From: Arthonia radiata | Taxonomy: Eukaryota > Ascomycota > Arthoniomycetes > Arthoniales > Arthoniaceae | Assembly (NCBI GenBank): GCA_002989075.1 | Contig: PSQN01000017.1 | Location: 3,603,453 to 3,667,452 of the forward strand | Reading direction: 5' to 3' | DNA: 64,000 bases | Part shown: one piece after another, positions 53,307 through 63,046 of the stretch | Layout: each line of letters starts with the position of its first letter | Numbering within the stretch: the first letter of the stretch is position 1 | Notes under the pieces: generated by a model | What the model was told of the DNA's origin: nothing | What the model saw: only the letters and a program-made list of their open reading frames with translations | Databases searched by the model: none | Translations under genes and position numbers: made by a program

Positions 53307-55958
53307 CTAGAACAACACAAACCCGCTCGCATTCACACACCTCCAAGGCCTCAACGGCGTCTGCTCTTCCCACTTCCCAGCCTCCGCAAACGGATCCACG
53401 CCCAACGGCCGATGCACAAACAAACTCTGCGACACCTTCCCAAACATCATCCACGCCTGCGCGCTGCTCCGTCCACTTTTGCTCTCGACAAGCCTCTCCA
53501 ACCGCTGGTTCACCTCCATGCGTGCACGTCGCTGGTCCTTGCTGTCCGCGCGCATCTCCCGGCTGTAAAGGTCGTGTTCTGCGATCAGCCGCTCACACAA
53601 CCCGAGTGTAGCGGATAGATGATACGGGTCCTTCGATAGTGCTTCCCTGTAGAGGGCCGTGGCTTTCCGCTGGGCTACCTCATCTGGGCGGGGAAACGAA
53701 CGCCACGCACCAGGCGGCTCCATTGACGCGAACGGCTCCGCGGGAGCAGAGCTGCCGATTAGCAGGGCGTCTGCTTCAGCGGCGAGGACATCGGCGCGCA
53801 GTTCCGAGGCGGTGCGAACCATGCCTGTGCCGAGGGGCTCGGAAGCCAGAGAGGAGTCGCTGCGATGGTGGGCAGCTTTCACGAAGCCGCTGCGCTCCTG
53901 ATGGGATTGTGTGTAGCGCGCGGCGGCGTGAGCGGCTTCCAGCGCGCCTTCGCGGTCACCGTGGGCGGCGCAGAGTTTGCTGGCTAGAATCCAGACGTTC
54001 ACGAGTGCGACGTTGCGGTAAGCAGTGTTAGCGGCGTCGGAGAGGATGTACAGACGTGGCGTGGTGACGATGACCGCCTTGGGGGCTTGGGAAACAGCAG
54101 GTTGAATGTCTGCGGCGGGGCCATCTGCAGGCCTTATCGGTTTAGGGGAGGCTGTAGGCGGACGTTGATCTTGGAGTGGCGGCTGATTGTCATGCTGGAG
54201 TGGCGGTTCAGCGTTTGAGTGAGGTAGGTTGTGCGGTACGGCGGGAAGGGGCTCCTTGCTCGTAGCCGGCGCTTCAGCTTTCTTGTCTTTGCGGTGACGG
54301 CTCATCCGTTGGCGTATTGTTCCGCGGCTCTTCGGTGGTGATAAGGGCGTTGTTGGGGAGGTGGCTTGTTCGGTGTAGGCTGTGTCTGCTTGTTCGACGC
54401 GTCCAAATAGCCTTGCAATTAGAGCGAACACGCCCTGACAGTAGTTGCTGGAGAAGGTGCTGTTCTCCGTGGCAACACCGGCCAGAACAGTGCAGAGACA
54501 GGCTTGCTCAACCAGGTTCAGCTTTTGATGGACATCAAGATCATGCTGGAAGTCTAGTTGCTCTGCAGCTGTCCCAGCGTCTGGGAAGACTAGTCTGTCC
54601 AACGCATTTGTCAGATCGCTGTACGCAGCTTCCTTATCGCCGCGATCAGACAACGCTAGCGCGTGGTGTGCTGCTGATACGATCGGTATGGCGGAGAGTA
54701 TATTGGCAGAATATCGCCTAGGAGTTAATGTGTAGCGGCTATGGCCTGAGTTTGCTTGATCTGATGCGTTTGAAGAGTCCATCATTTGACGCGCAAGGGC
54801 GATCCATTTGCAGCCTGCTCTAAAGTCACCAGCTTCCAGCTCCATCAAACCCTGAGAGAACGCTAGCTCCATGCTGTCTTCAGTCTGATTGTTATCAACA
54901 TCCCGATCCGTCAGCTTCACTGCCTCGGAGTTGTAATAAGCTGCGATGTGATTGAACGTTGCGACACTCCCTGGATCGTGCTGAGGATCAACCATAGCAT
55001 ATGCGGCATAGGCAATGGCAATGGCTCGGACACTGGTCGGCAAAGTCAATTTCCATCCCATGAAAATGGGGACGGTATACTTGCCTGTCTACGACTGTGG
55101 TCACCCGGAAATTAGTATCGCGGAGACAGTCCTCCAACGGAATTCTTTCTGGAGCTTGAACTGATTGTCTCGCAGAGCTTGGAGAGCCTGCTTTAAGCCA
55201 CGCCATCATCATCTGAGCGAACTCCACTGCAGCTGTAGCATTTCTCGCTGAGCTGAATCTGCAAAGCACCCGGATAGCACTACTGGCCAACCTGAGGACG
55301 AAGTTGGCGTCATCAGGATCCCAAGCATCCTCAGAATTGTACGAGTCCTGCTTCGCTCCGTGGATATAATGGAAGATATACCCATCGACGTCTTTCAAAG
55401 CTAAATCGACACGGCCTAGAGTAGAATGGAGATCGAACAAAAGTCGATAAATAGTGAGAGGCTCATTTGTGTAGACTCGAGCCTGGAGAAGCAGCTGGAA
55501 GAGTATCAGCAAGCGCGCTCGCGCATTGTTCCAGGTGCTCCATTTACGTTTATGATGAAGTCGCCGAGCTCGATTATAGCCGCATTGGCGACCGCTTGTC
55601 TCCAAAATGATCTGGAGACAACAAGCAACCAAATTTGGACTGCGCCGTGCAAGAAGCGCCTCGTCTCATTGTTCGTAGGTGTGTGATCCTCCCTTGGAGT
55701 CGCATGTTTCTGGGTGATGTCTTGCTGATATGCTTTCAATGCTGACTGGTACTCTTTGAGCGCTTGAGCTGGACTTGTACGGAGCTGAGGCTGAGGGGTA
55801 TCGTGAGGGTCACCGGTACATGTAATAAGAGCTTGCCAGTAAAGGAGTTGTGAGAATTTGTCGTCACCACCCTAATGCTTATCCTTAGCTAAATCAATAC
55901 AGGAAGAGAGAATATGATGAGACCATCCGCTCGGCAATCTTACAGGATGTAGGGACAT
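53307..55958 (-). CDS. YPP1: TPR protein of the YPP1/filamentation-protein family
   Basis: A large helical repeat protein. Exons that can be read: 55958-55944 (15 nt, MSLHP), 55871-55548, 55482 to about 55081, and about 55030-53307. The donor GTAAAT at 55547 and branch CTGAT support the third junction. The last junction, near 55030-55081, could not be put in phase with a standard donor and acceptor. Repeated TPR-like helix pairs occur throughout, and the C terminus ends with the family signature LRPWRCVNASGFVLF. Yeast Ypp1 recruits the phosphatidylinositol 4-kinase Stt4 to the plasma membrane with Efr3; filamentous homologues are annotated as filamentation proteins. A Pro-rich low-complexity insertion lies in the middle. 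Family identity rests mainly on the C-terminal motif and TPR layout. Confidence 0.68.
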
Positions 55959-56359
55959 GTTTAGTACGTTCGGAGAAAAGCGCGAAGTGGATTGTTCAAA
56001 AGGTATTGCACGGCTGCACGTCTATCATGGTAGAGCTTAACTTAGAGCCGCGTTTGGAGTTGACATATGCATGATGGGCGTGTATGAAAGGCTATGGAGG
56101 TCGGGGCTATGTGAATGCCGCGTGGCGAATAACAGGCCAGCAGTGCTCAAAGTGAGTAGGGGAAGAAATAATGAACATGAGAATATTCTCGAGTCCAAAG
56201 CTCGAGAGCTTCAGGTTTAGCACGCTAGCAGATGCGACCCATGGAACGCTAATGCACGAGGCGATCTAACTGTATATGGTCATACGCGATCTTGAAATAC
56301 AATGTCCTTTCATCTCCTTGACGACAGGAATGTACCACCGAAGACGCTTTCAATCACCA

Positions 56360-57539
56360 ATGGCTCGTGAGCGCCCAAAACTTCAACTTCCCTCGAGCTG
56401 TGACCCTCCTGGAGAAGATAACCTGCACCAGCAGGCAACATGGATCATATTCGGAGCTACTGGTCACATCGGACGCTACCTTGCGCGTGTGGCCCTATCT
56501 CATGGGGACAAAGTGACCGCAGTAGGTCGAGCACAGGATAACACCAAGGAGCAGATGCAAGGATGGCACGAAAACTGTTTGGGCATGCTCTGCGATGTGC
56601 GGGTCCGTGAGACTGTAGATGAGGTGGTCCAGAAAAGCGTCAGCCATTGGGGTCGAGTAGACATCATCGTGAAGTAGGAATTGAATCTACATCTTCTCCC
56701 TATACAGATGACGAGTCTGACCGCTTTTTCAGCTGCACTGGCTATGGTAGGTTGCTCATAATGTGACTTCCTTGCGCAAGTTGAGCTAATCCAGCATAGG
56801 CGTCGTTGCTGCAGCCGAAGATCAATCAGAGCAGGACCTTAATAGCCAGTTCGACACCAACTTCTACGGCACTCTCCACATCTTGCAGGCGTCTTTGCCA
56901 TATTTCCGTGGAAACAAGATTCAGGGCCGCTATCTCATTTTCAGCTCCACCGCCGGAGCACTGGGGGTTCCTGGCCTTTCCGGGTATTGTGCTACTAAGT
57001 ATGCCGTCGAGGGACTCATTGAGAGCATGCTGTACGAAGTCAACTGCTTCGGCATCAGAGTTACGCTGGTTGAACCAGGTCATGTACGCATCGAAGACGA
57101 TGCCGGGCCCATGAACAGTCCCATCGCCCAATCTCAGGAGCAACAAGCTTCAGCACCTGCAGGCTCTGCACCACCGGTCAAACACTATGGCCATTTCGCA
57201 CTGAAACCGAACCCTTCACCTCCCTACAACAACCCTACGTCTCCTTCCGGCCATGCTAGACGCATATTTCAATGGCTGGACAGAAGACAGCCTACTTCCG
57301 CAAGTCGGTCGGCTGAGCTGGTCTGGCAGCTAGCGCATTGCTCTTATCCACCTCTTCGCCTGCTGCTGGGCAATTATGCCGTCGAGAGTATTAGGGATCG
57401 GTTGAAATGCGTCACAGAGGAAATCGAAGACTGGAAGTTCCTGAGCTTTGCCGCGGACGGCTCGGGGAAGGACTCTGCGGATCGGAAGAGGAGTGATCCC
57501 ACTCCTTCAGAGAGTGAAGGGGAGGATCTAGAAGAGTGA
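56360..57539 (+). CDS. Short-chain dehydrogenase/reductase with a 14-nt internal exon
   Basis: About 355 residues from exons 56360-56673, 56733-56746 and 56800-57539. The middle exon is 14 nt; joined to its neighbours it encodes Asn-Cys-Thr-Gly-Tyr-Gly, the counterpart of the SDR NNAG motif. The Rossmann motif GATGHIGRYLA is in exon 1. Exon 3 has the catalytic Ser in FSSTAG and the YCATK (YxxxK) pair, then ESMLYEVNCFGIRVTLVEPG. The C terminus is acidic and unlike the SDR core. The substrate is unknown. An ATG at 56276 would add 28 residues without recognisable content, so I use the one nearer the domain. It diverges from YPP1. Confidence 0.78.
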
Positions 57540-58093
57540 TTGCTTTCGTTTGCCCAAGCTGATTCAGACCTTATAGCGGGCTTTACGGACTGGTGAAAAG
57601 CCTTGGCTCTGCTGGATTGATCTGGCGTATGAAGCAGGCGTCCAGGCCTGGCCCGTCCGTTCTGAGTGTGTATGATCATTACTTAGAGTACCGTTTAAAT
57701 GAAAAGGCCAGCTCAACAAGAACCGCCTCTTCAAGTAGAGCTGTCACGATGATTCTGAGTCGAATTGCGAGACTGCGGAAAGTAAAGTGTGTTTTCATCC
57801 CAGAGCCGGTGAAAGGAGTACACCTCCCTCGGGGCTAACTTCAGAACGACTACGTTTCAGTTCCCTGCCATGATGCGTGATTGAGGAGAAGGTGGATCGG
57901 CTGCGGTGTATGGTCTGCGGTTATCCATTGTCGGCCGACTGATGGTGAGATGCTGATCATCAGAGGTCAGAATCTGGGAGGTAGACCGAATGCTTTGGAA
58001 AGCGCTGACGATCCGTCCAGACACTCGCTAGACGAAGCAAGCATATCGGGCACTTGCAGATATGTTTGAAGGTCTGTTGATCGTTGCCACCAG
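57540..58093. other. Intergenic region 3' of the SDR gene
   Basis: Short open frames only; no gene recognised. It leads into the 20-bp minisatellite. Confidence 0.4.
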
Positions 58094-58500
58094 GTAGTGA
58101 AGGATGCTTCTGCTTAGTGAAGGACGTTCTGCTTAGTGAAGGACGTTTCTGCTTAGTGAAGGACGTTTCTGCTGAGTGAAGGACGTTTCTGCTGAGTGAA
58201 GGACGTTTCTGCTGAGTGAAGGACGTTTCTGCTGAGTGCAGGACGTTTCTGCTGAGTGCAGGACGTTTCTGCTGAGTGCAGGACGTTTCTGCTGAGTGCA
58301 GGACGTTTCTGCTCGTTGCAGGACGTTTCTGCTTGGTGCAGGACGTTTCTGCTTGGTGAAGGACGTTTCTGCTTAGTGAAGGACGTTTCTGCTTAGTGAA
58401 GGACGTTTCTGCTTAGTGAAGGACGTTTCTGCTTGGTGAAGGACGTTTCTGCTTGGTGAAGGACGTTTCTGCTTAGTGAAGGACGTTTCTGCTGCGTGAA
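58094..58500. repeat. 20-bp minisatellite, about 20 copies
   Basis: Head-to-tail copies of GGACGTTTCTGCTTAGTGAA and close variants. Eighteen consecutive units at 58141-58500 are exactly 20 bp long; two or three slightly different units precede them. Differences fall at only a few positions (TTAG, TGAG, TTGG, TGCG; TGAA or TGCA), and like variants are clustered, showing local spread of variants along the array. Confidence 0.97.
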
Positions 58501-58614
58501 TGAGCAGCTAGCAGATGACGCCTAGTGCAAATCTGATGTCAGAGTATGCGCGCTCGCGCCTGGCCCATGGTTGCTGGAGCGACGTCACGTGTGTCATAAG
58601 GCACCAGTTCCGCC

Positions 58615-58800
58615 TCACCACACATGAAATTCTTCTCCTGACCTCATCCTTTCTCCTTCATCTCTAGCCAGCACCCTCCCTGCCGCCTCCCTGCTGGAGA
58701 CCACAAACCTTTCTATATCCGCACTAAACCCTCTATACTTCATCATCAACCCAACAGGCTCGATTTTGCGGATCGTTTCATCCTCATCAACTACCGACAT
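58615..58800 (-). CDS. Doubtful small open frame
   Basis: A 61-residue frame with a true ATG at 58800. The product is charged and possibly helical (VVDEDETIRKIEPVG, then SREAAGRVLARDEGERM). Just upstream, another ATG-started frame of about 29 codons lies in the same phase, separated by one TGA. It may be the remnant or last part of a longer protein. No family is recognised. Confidence 0.25.
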   Translation of the reverse strand: MSVVDEDETIRKIEPVGLMMKYRGFSADIERFVVSSREAAGRVLARDEGERMRSGEEFHVW

Positions 58801-59126
58801 TCAGGTTCGGACACCAAGATAACCGTGCATCGGCAGCTCCAGCTCCAGAATCGACATCTTATCCAAGCCTCCCTCTGGAGCAAAACTCATCACTCTCTGA
58901 TTAGACTACATCGAATGGAGAGAGCCCGACTCTTCCGCTAATATGATCATTGATCAGCAACTTCGATTGTGTCCTTCTCTCAGTTCCACCACAAGAGGCT
59001 TGCAACACCAAACAACAATCTTTCAGTCACACTAAGTCTATCCCCGATTTTATCGCGACTACCCGAGTAAGCACCCATTCTTCTTTTTAACCCACACGAC
59101 ATTGAACAGCCACTCTCCTGCGCATA

Positions 59127-59267
59127 ATGAAAACGTACAACAAGCTTTGGAGCTGGTGCCTGCTAGCACTAGGAGTGTCGTCGAGCCCGATGGCTTTCAG
59201 CCAAGCTCAGACGACATCGCCATCGTCTCGAAGGTGGTTTGATGACCCGTTCACTTCATCTGTCTGA
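59127..59267 (+). CDS. Possible small secreted peptide
   Basis: A 46-residue frame. It opens MKTYNKLWSWCLLALGVSSS and continues PMAFSQAQTT, which reads as a signal peptide with a basic start, a hydrophobic core and an Ala-x-Ala-like cleavage zone near residue 25. Only about 20 residues would be mature, and they hold no cysteine. It may be the first exon of a longer gene. It lies within a repeat-rich, gene-poor tract. Confidence 0.28.
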   Translation: MKTYNKLWSWCLLALGVSSSPMAFSQAQTTSPSSRRWFDDPFTSSV

Positions 59268-60189
59268 TGTCGTATTTCCATTTTCCCTCTTAGAGAACAA
59301 TCCGCTGCTGTATGGTGGTCATTGCTGATACCTACTGCAGACATCTTTACAGACCATAAAGAGCAACTAGCCAACGTCCCTTACTGGATATTGCATCATC
59401 GACTCCGACCATTTGCGCTTAATATGGAACGGGAATCGACGGGCTACGAGTTATGCTCTTATTATTGAGTCATTCATAGTATCTATATGTCGAAGCTCTG
59501 TGATGTCGCGGGAGGACGCACGCCTCACATCGAGGAAGGTGCTGACCACGGCCAGGGCTGCAGCTCGCGATCTACGTTCTTCGAAAAACACACGAGACAG
59601 CCACTGAAGCAACGAAAAAGAGCAGTAATACTTGATGAGTCTAGAACTCACCACCTTAGAAAGGGCCTTGACCAGCTTCAATCAACCGAAGGCAAAGCTG
59701 GAGGCCCTGAAGGCGATGAACAGGAGCCGAGGAGACCAGAGACCTCAAAGTCGATGTGGGCAGCGCAAGGTCAGCGCAGTAAGGACGAAAGTCGACATGA
59801 CACCCTTTCGAGCCTAGAGCTCGAGCAGTACCAAGCGTCTAGAACGCAAACCAACGGCAGAGGCAGTGGTGTTCGGTGTGGAGCGTCCTAAGGGTGTCAA
59901 GGTAGAGGAGGTGGGAGGTGTCCTCGCCGTGGGCGGCGGTCAGGTTGAGCAGCGTTGAGATGCCCGAGCCTTGGCGTCTGTTGACAAACTGTCTGTTCGA
60001 TTTCCTGCCATCGGATATTAACGTCGAAATTTGGATGTGGCGTCGCCCGTCCATCAGCCGGCCTGCTTCAAGCTCACCTGCATTCGCTCGGACAAATCAA
60101 CCACCCGCACTGGAATCGAGGGATGAGCGAGGCAGTCCAATCATCAGACCCAGAGCTGCTCCTCATTGCTTGAGACGTTGAACGTCCAC

Positions 60190-60610
60190 AGCGTGTCTGA
60201 AACTTCTGCCTCGTCCTCACGAACCACACCAACTACTCCCTCGATAACATCGATTGGGCCGTAGACTTTATCCATAGCCTCAGCATCCGCCACAACCGCC
60301 AGCGCCTGAGTTACCTTGTCCTCACAAATCACACCAAATACTCTCTCGATAACATCAGCGGGGCCGCAGACTTCATCCACAGCCTCAGCATTCGCCGTTA
60401 TGGTTAGCGCCTAGAGCGCAGCGGACTCCCGCCTCGTCCTCACGAATCGCACCAACTATTCTCTTGATAACATCAGCGAGGCCGCAGACTTCATCCACAG
60501 CCTCAGCATCCGCCACGACATTCAGCGCCTGGAGCGCACCAGACTCCCGGTCAATTCTCACGAATCACACCTCCTACTCCCTCGATAACATCAAGGATGT
60601 CACGATGTTC
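60190..60610. repeat. Diverged tandem repeat of about 105-118 bp, four partial copies
   Basis: The phrase CGTCCTCAC (or a close variant) recurs near 60212, 60317, 60435 and 60553. It is followed each time by similar text: a CACACCAA or CACACC run, CTCTCGATAACATC, GGGCCG or GAGGCCGCAGAC, then TTCATCCACAGCCTCAGC. The first step is 105 bp and the next two 118 bp. On the minus strand the first two copies are open and would encode about 35-residue repeats (DEVCGPADVIERVFGVI and DKVYGPIDVIEGVVGVV). The unequal period breaks that frame in the other copies. Confidence 0.8.
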
Positions 60611-60829
60611 CCCGGTAGTCTCCACCGTGGCTCCCGCGCGCAAGCACGCCAAGAACACCACGGACTTTCAGATAGAGCTCATCGGTCCTTTCGTTAAGCA
60701 ACGAGCTCTCGCAGTACTGCGACAAGGGAAGTGAGAAAACAAAGTAAAGCTGATGCAAAAAAACGTCGAGAAGCAGCTCTTCGAAGCAAAGCGCATACCC
60801 GATGCCCAATAAGCCAAAGCACCATCGCG

Positions 60830-61348
60830 ATGTCGAAGACCGCCACCTCTAACAAGTCCGCTTCTAGCGCTGAAGAAGATCATCGAGGGCAGTAGCCTTT
60901 ACGTTCGCGCGTCGTGGAAACCAGATCTCGATCGTCCACCACTACTACACCTACCTTAATCACTCATCCAAACAACACTAGTGGGAGCGAGGCAACAACA
61001 CGCCACCTCCAAACTCAGCCTTTCTTCAAGCCCGGTGTTTTCAAGGCTGGACAATTTGTTCTTCAACAATCTCCGCGCCGCCGCTTCAACCTCGACCAGG
61101 CTACTGTCGTTTCATTCTTAACCAGACCGAACCTTTCATCCAGTAAGTTAAGGCCGCGAAGCCCCACATACTCCCTCTTAACCCATTCCACGTCGGTGTC
61201 ACCCACGGCCGATGACGAAATCGGCGCGTTCGGGACGCACTCCTCCCGGTTGTCTCCGGACAGCCAGGAGCGGCAAGGGCTCCGTTGGGCCTGTGTCGTC
61301 CCGGTTCAAACGCAGCCTCTGAGGTCTATGTGGAAGGCACCAGGATGA
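60830..61348 (+). CDS. Doubtful spliced gene or relic
   Basis: An ATG at 60830 opens MSKTATSNKSASSAEEDHRG, then meets a possible intron (donor GTAGCC near 60892). The following frame carries FFKPGVFKAGQFVLQQSPRR and ends at a strong GTAAGT donor near 61142. No family is recognised and the end is not defined. It may be chance or the relic of a gene. Confidence 0.2.
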
Positions 61349-61889
61349 CACGGCGAAACGATACAAGAAGATCAAAGCACTTAAGACACGCACGGGCTGC
61401 TTTGTCAGGCATGTCCCGAAAAGTGCAGGTCAATGATGAGATAGCCGGTCTCAGCTACTGCTGAGCGGTGGCGCTTGGCTGTCGTTCGCGGCGGTCAGGG
61501 CGCGCGATCGGTCGCTCCGGAAAGCGATGCGGTCGTTGGCCTCTGGAGTGATCTGGAGGTTCTGAGACCGATCGAAGCACTGAGGGTGCTGAGTTGGAAA
61601 GCTTACGTCCTCTTTCGTTTCTGTATATAGTGTCGATACTGACAGGTCGCACAGGCTTCTTCGTATAGAGGATGGGTTTTGATGTTGAGCGCGAAGAACG
61701 TCGTTGTGTGACAATGCCTTAAGAGTCGGCTTGACATGGCAAGCGAGCGGTCGAGCGCAATTAGGCTTCAGTTACCATGTTCCCGTACAGGTGATGACAG
61801 AAGGCCTGCGCCTAGCATTGTAGTCATAGCTTAATCCAAGCATTGAGTGCGTTCGGAAGACTGGACACGAAACTCGTACCTTACCATGC

Positions 61890-62780
61890 ACCGCCAAAAT
61901 AGGTAGCTCCCAAAGCCGCCCCCCACCCCGGATGCGCCCAAAATGGAGGCCATTTCGGAAAAGCCCAAATTTGAGACACTTGAAGGTGAGGCTATGGCAA
62001 ACGCGGTGAGCTGAGATATGCGACGGTCATGGTGAGGGTGATAGCGAGGTAGTCGTCGAGGACTTCACTTTCGCTGTGCCCAAAGTGATGCGGCGGAGAT
62101 AGCCCAAAGTGCACCACCAAAGCGGAGATAGCCCAGAGTGCACCACCAAAGTAGAGTTCAATTTGGGGGCGCCCAAAGCCGAGTTAATTTTGAGACCCCC
62201 AAAGCGCACCACCAAAGCGGATGTAGGTAACTTCGGGGCCCCCAGAGCGCATCAGCAAAGTACACTACAATCTGAGGGCGCATTCTAGGGGCGTCCAAAG
62301 CGAACTCTGGGAGCGCCCAGGGCTTCCAAAGTGCATCACCAAAGGAGAGGTTATTCTAGGAGCGCCGGACCCCCAAAGCGCACCACCAAAGTGCAGTTTG
62401 GGGGCGCTCAAAGTACCCAGAATGCGTTTTGGAAACGCCCAAGGAGGCACCGAAGTACACCGCTGAAGCAGATTTCATATGGGAGCGCCCAAGGTAGAGG
62501 TCGTTCCGGCGGTCCTCAAAGCGCACCACCAAAGCAGACTGCATTCTGAATACAAGCAAAGCGCATTCTGGTGACACCCAAATTGCAATCTAGGGGCACC
62601 CAAAGCGCAATCTGGGGGCGCCCAGAGTATATTCTGGGGGCGCTCAAAGTGGACCACCAAAGTACAGTTTGGGCCAAAGCGGAGTTTACGCCCAAAGTGC
62701 ACCACCAGAGCGGACTTACCAAAGCGCATTCTGGTACCCAGAGCGCATTCTGGGGGCGCCCAAAGTGCACTAAACAACCC
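61890..62780. repeat. Irregular CCCAAAG / CACCACCAAAG repeat block
   Basis: About 0.9 kb built of short, imperfect modules such as GCCCAAAGTGCACCACCAAA, GGGGGCGCCCAAAGC and ATTCTGGGGGCGC, in varying order and spacing. CACCACCAAAG or a close variant occurs about eight times, and GGCGCC or GGCGCCC several times. On the minus strand the pattern reads as repeated GGTGGTGCACTTTGGG. There is no fixed period and no open frame of note. Confidence 0.85.
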
Positions 62781-63046
62781 CATGACAGGACGCATCTGTG
62801 TAAGCCGAGCACTGTCTGATTGGAATCAATAAGCGTCGAAGTAATCGTGCGCATATCTTTGCCCTCTCTCATACTCACTTTGCGGTTGCATGCCAATACG
62901 CAGCAAGATGTTATGTTTGATGCAGCTATATCAGAATGCCAAGACAGCTCGAGTCCTCATCTTACCAAGCACGCTTCCTTCTGAACATTTCCACTTCGAT
63001 GTAGCACATCCACCTTAGCCCACACAGCGGCCTCCCTCACATCAAC

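Larger units (their letters stand above)
58501..63046. other. Repeat-rich gene-poor tract
   Basis: Apart from the entries listed for this interval (two doubtful small frames, a ~105/118-bp tandem repeat, a possible spliced gene at 60.8 kb and the CCCAAAG-rich block), I see no gene. The frames at 59413-59891 are charged and without recognised domains. Confidence 0.4.

Noticed and set aside
58094-58500. Possible CRISPR array
   Set aside because: The 20-bp units abut directly with no unique spacers, and this is a fungal genome. It is a minisatellite.
59413-59891. Charged frames that might be a transposase remnant
   Set aside because: No transposase motif, terminal repeat or target duplication could be seen.
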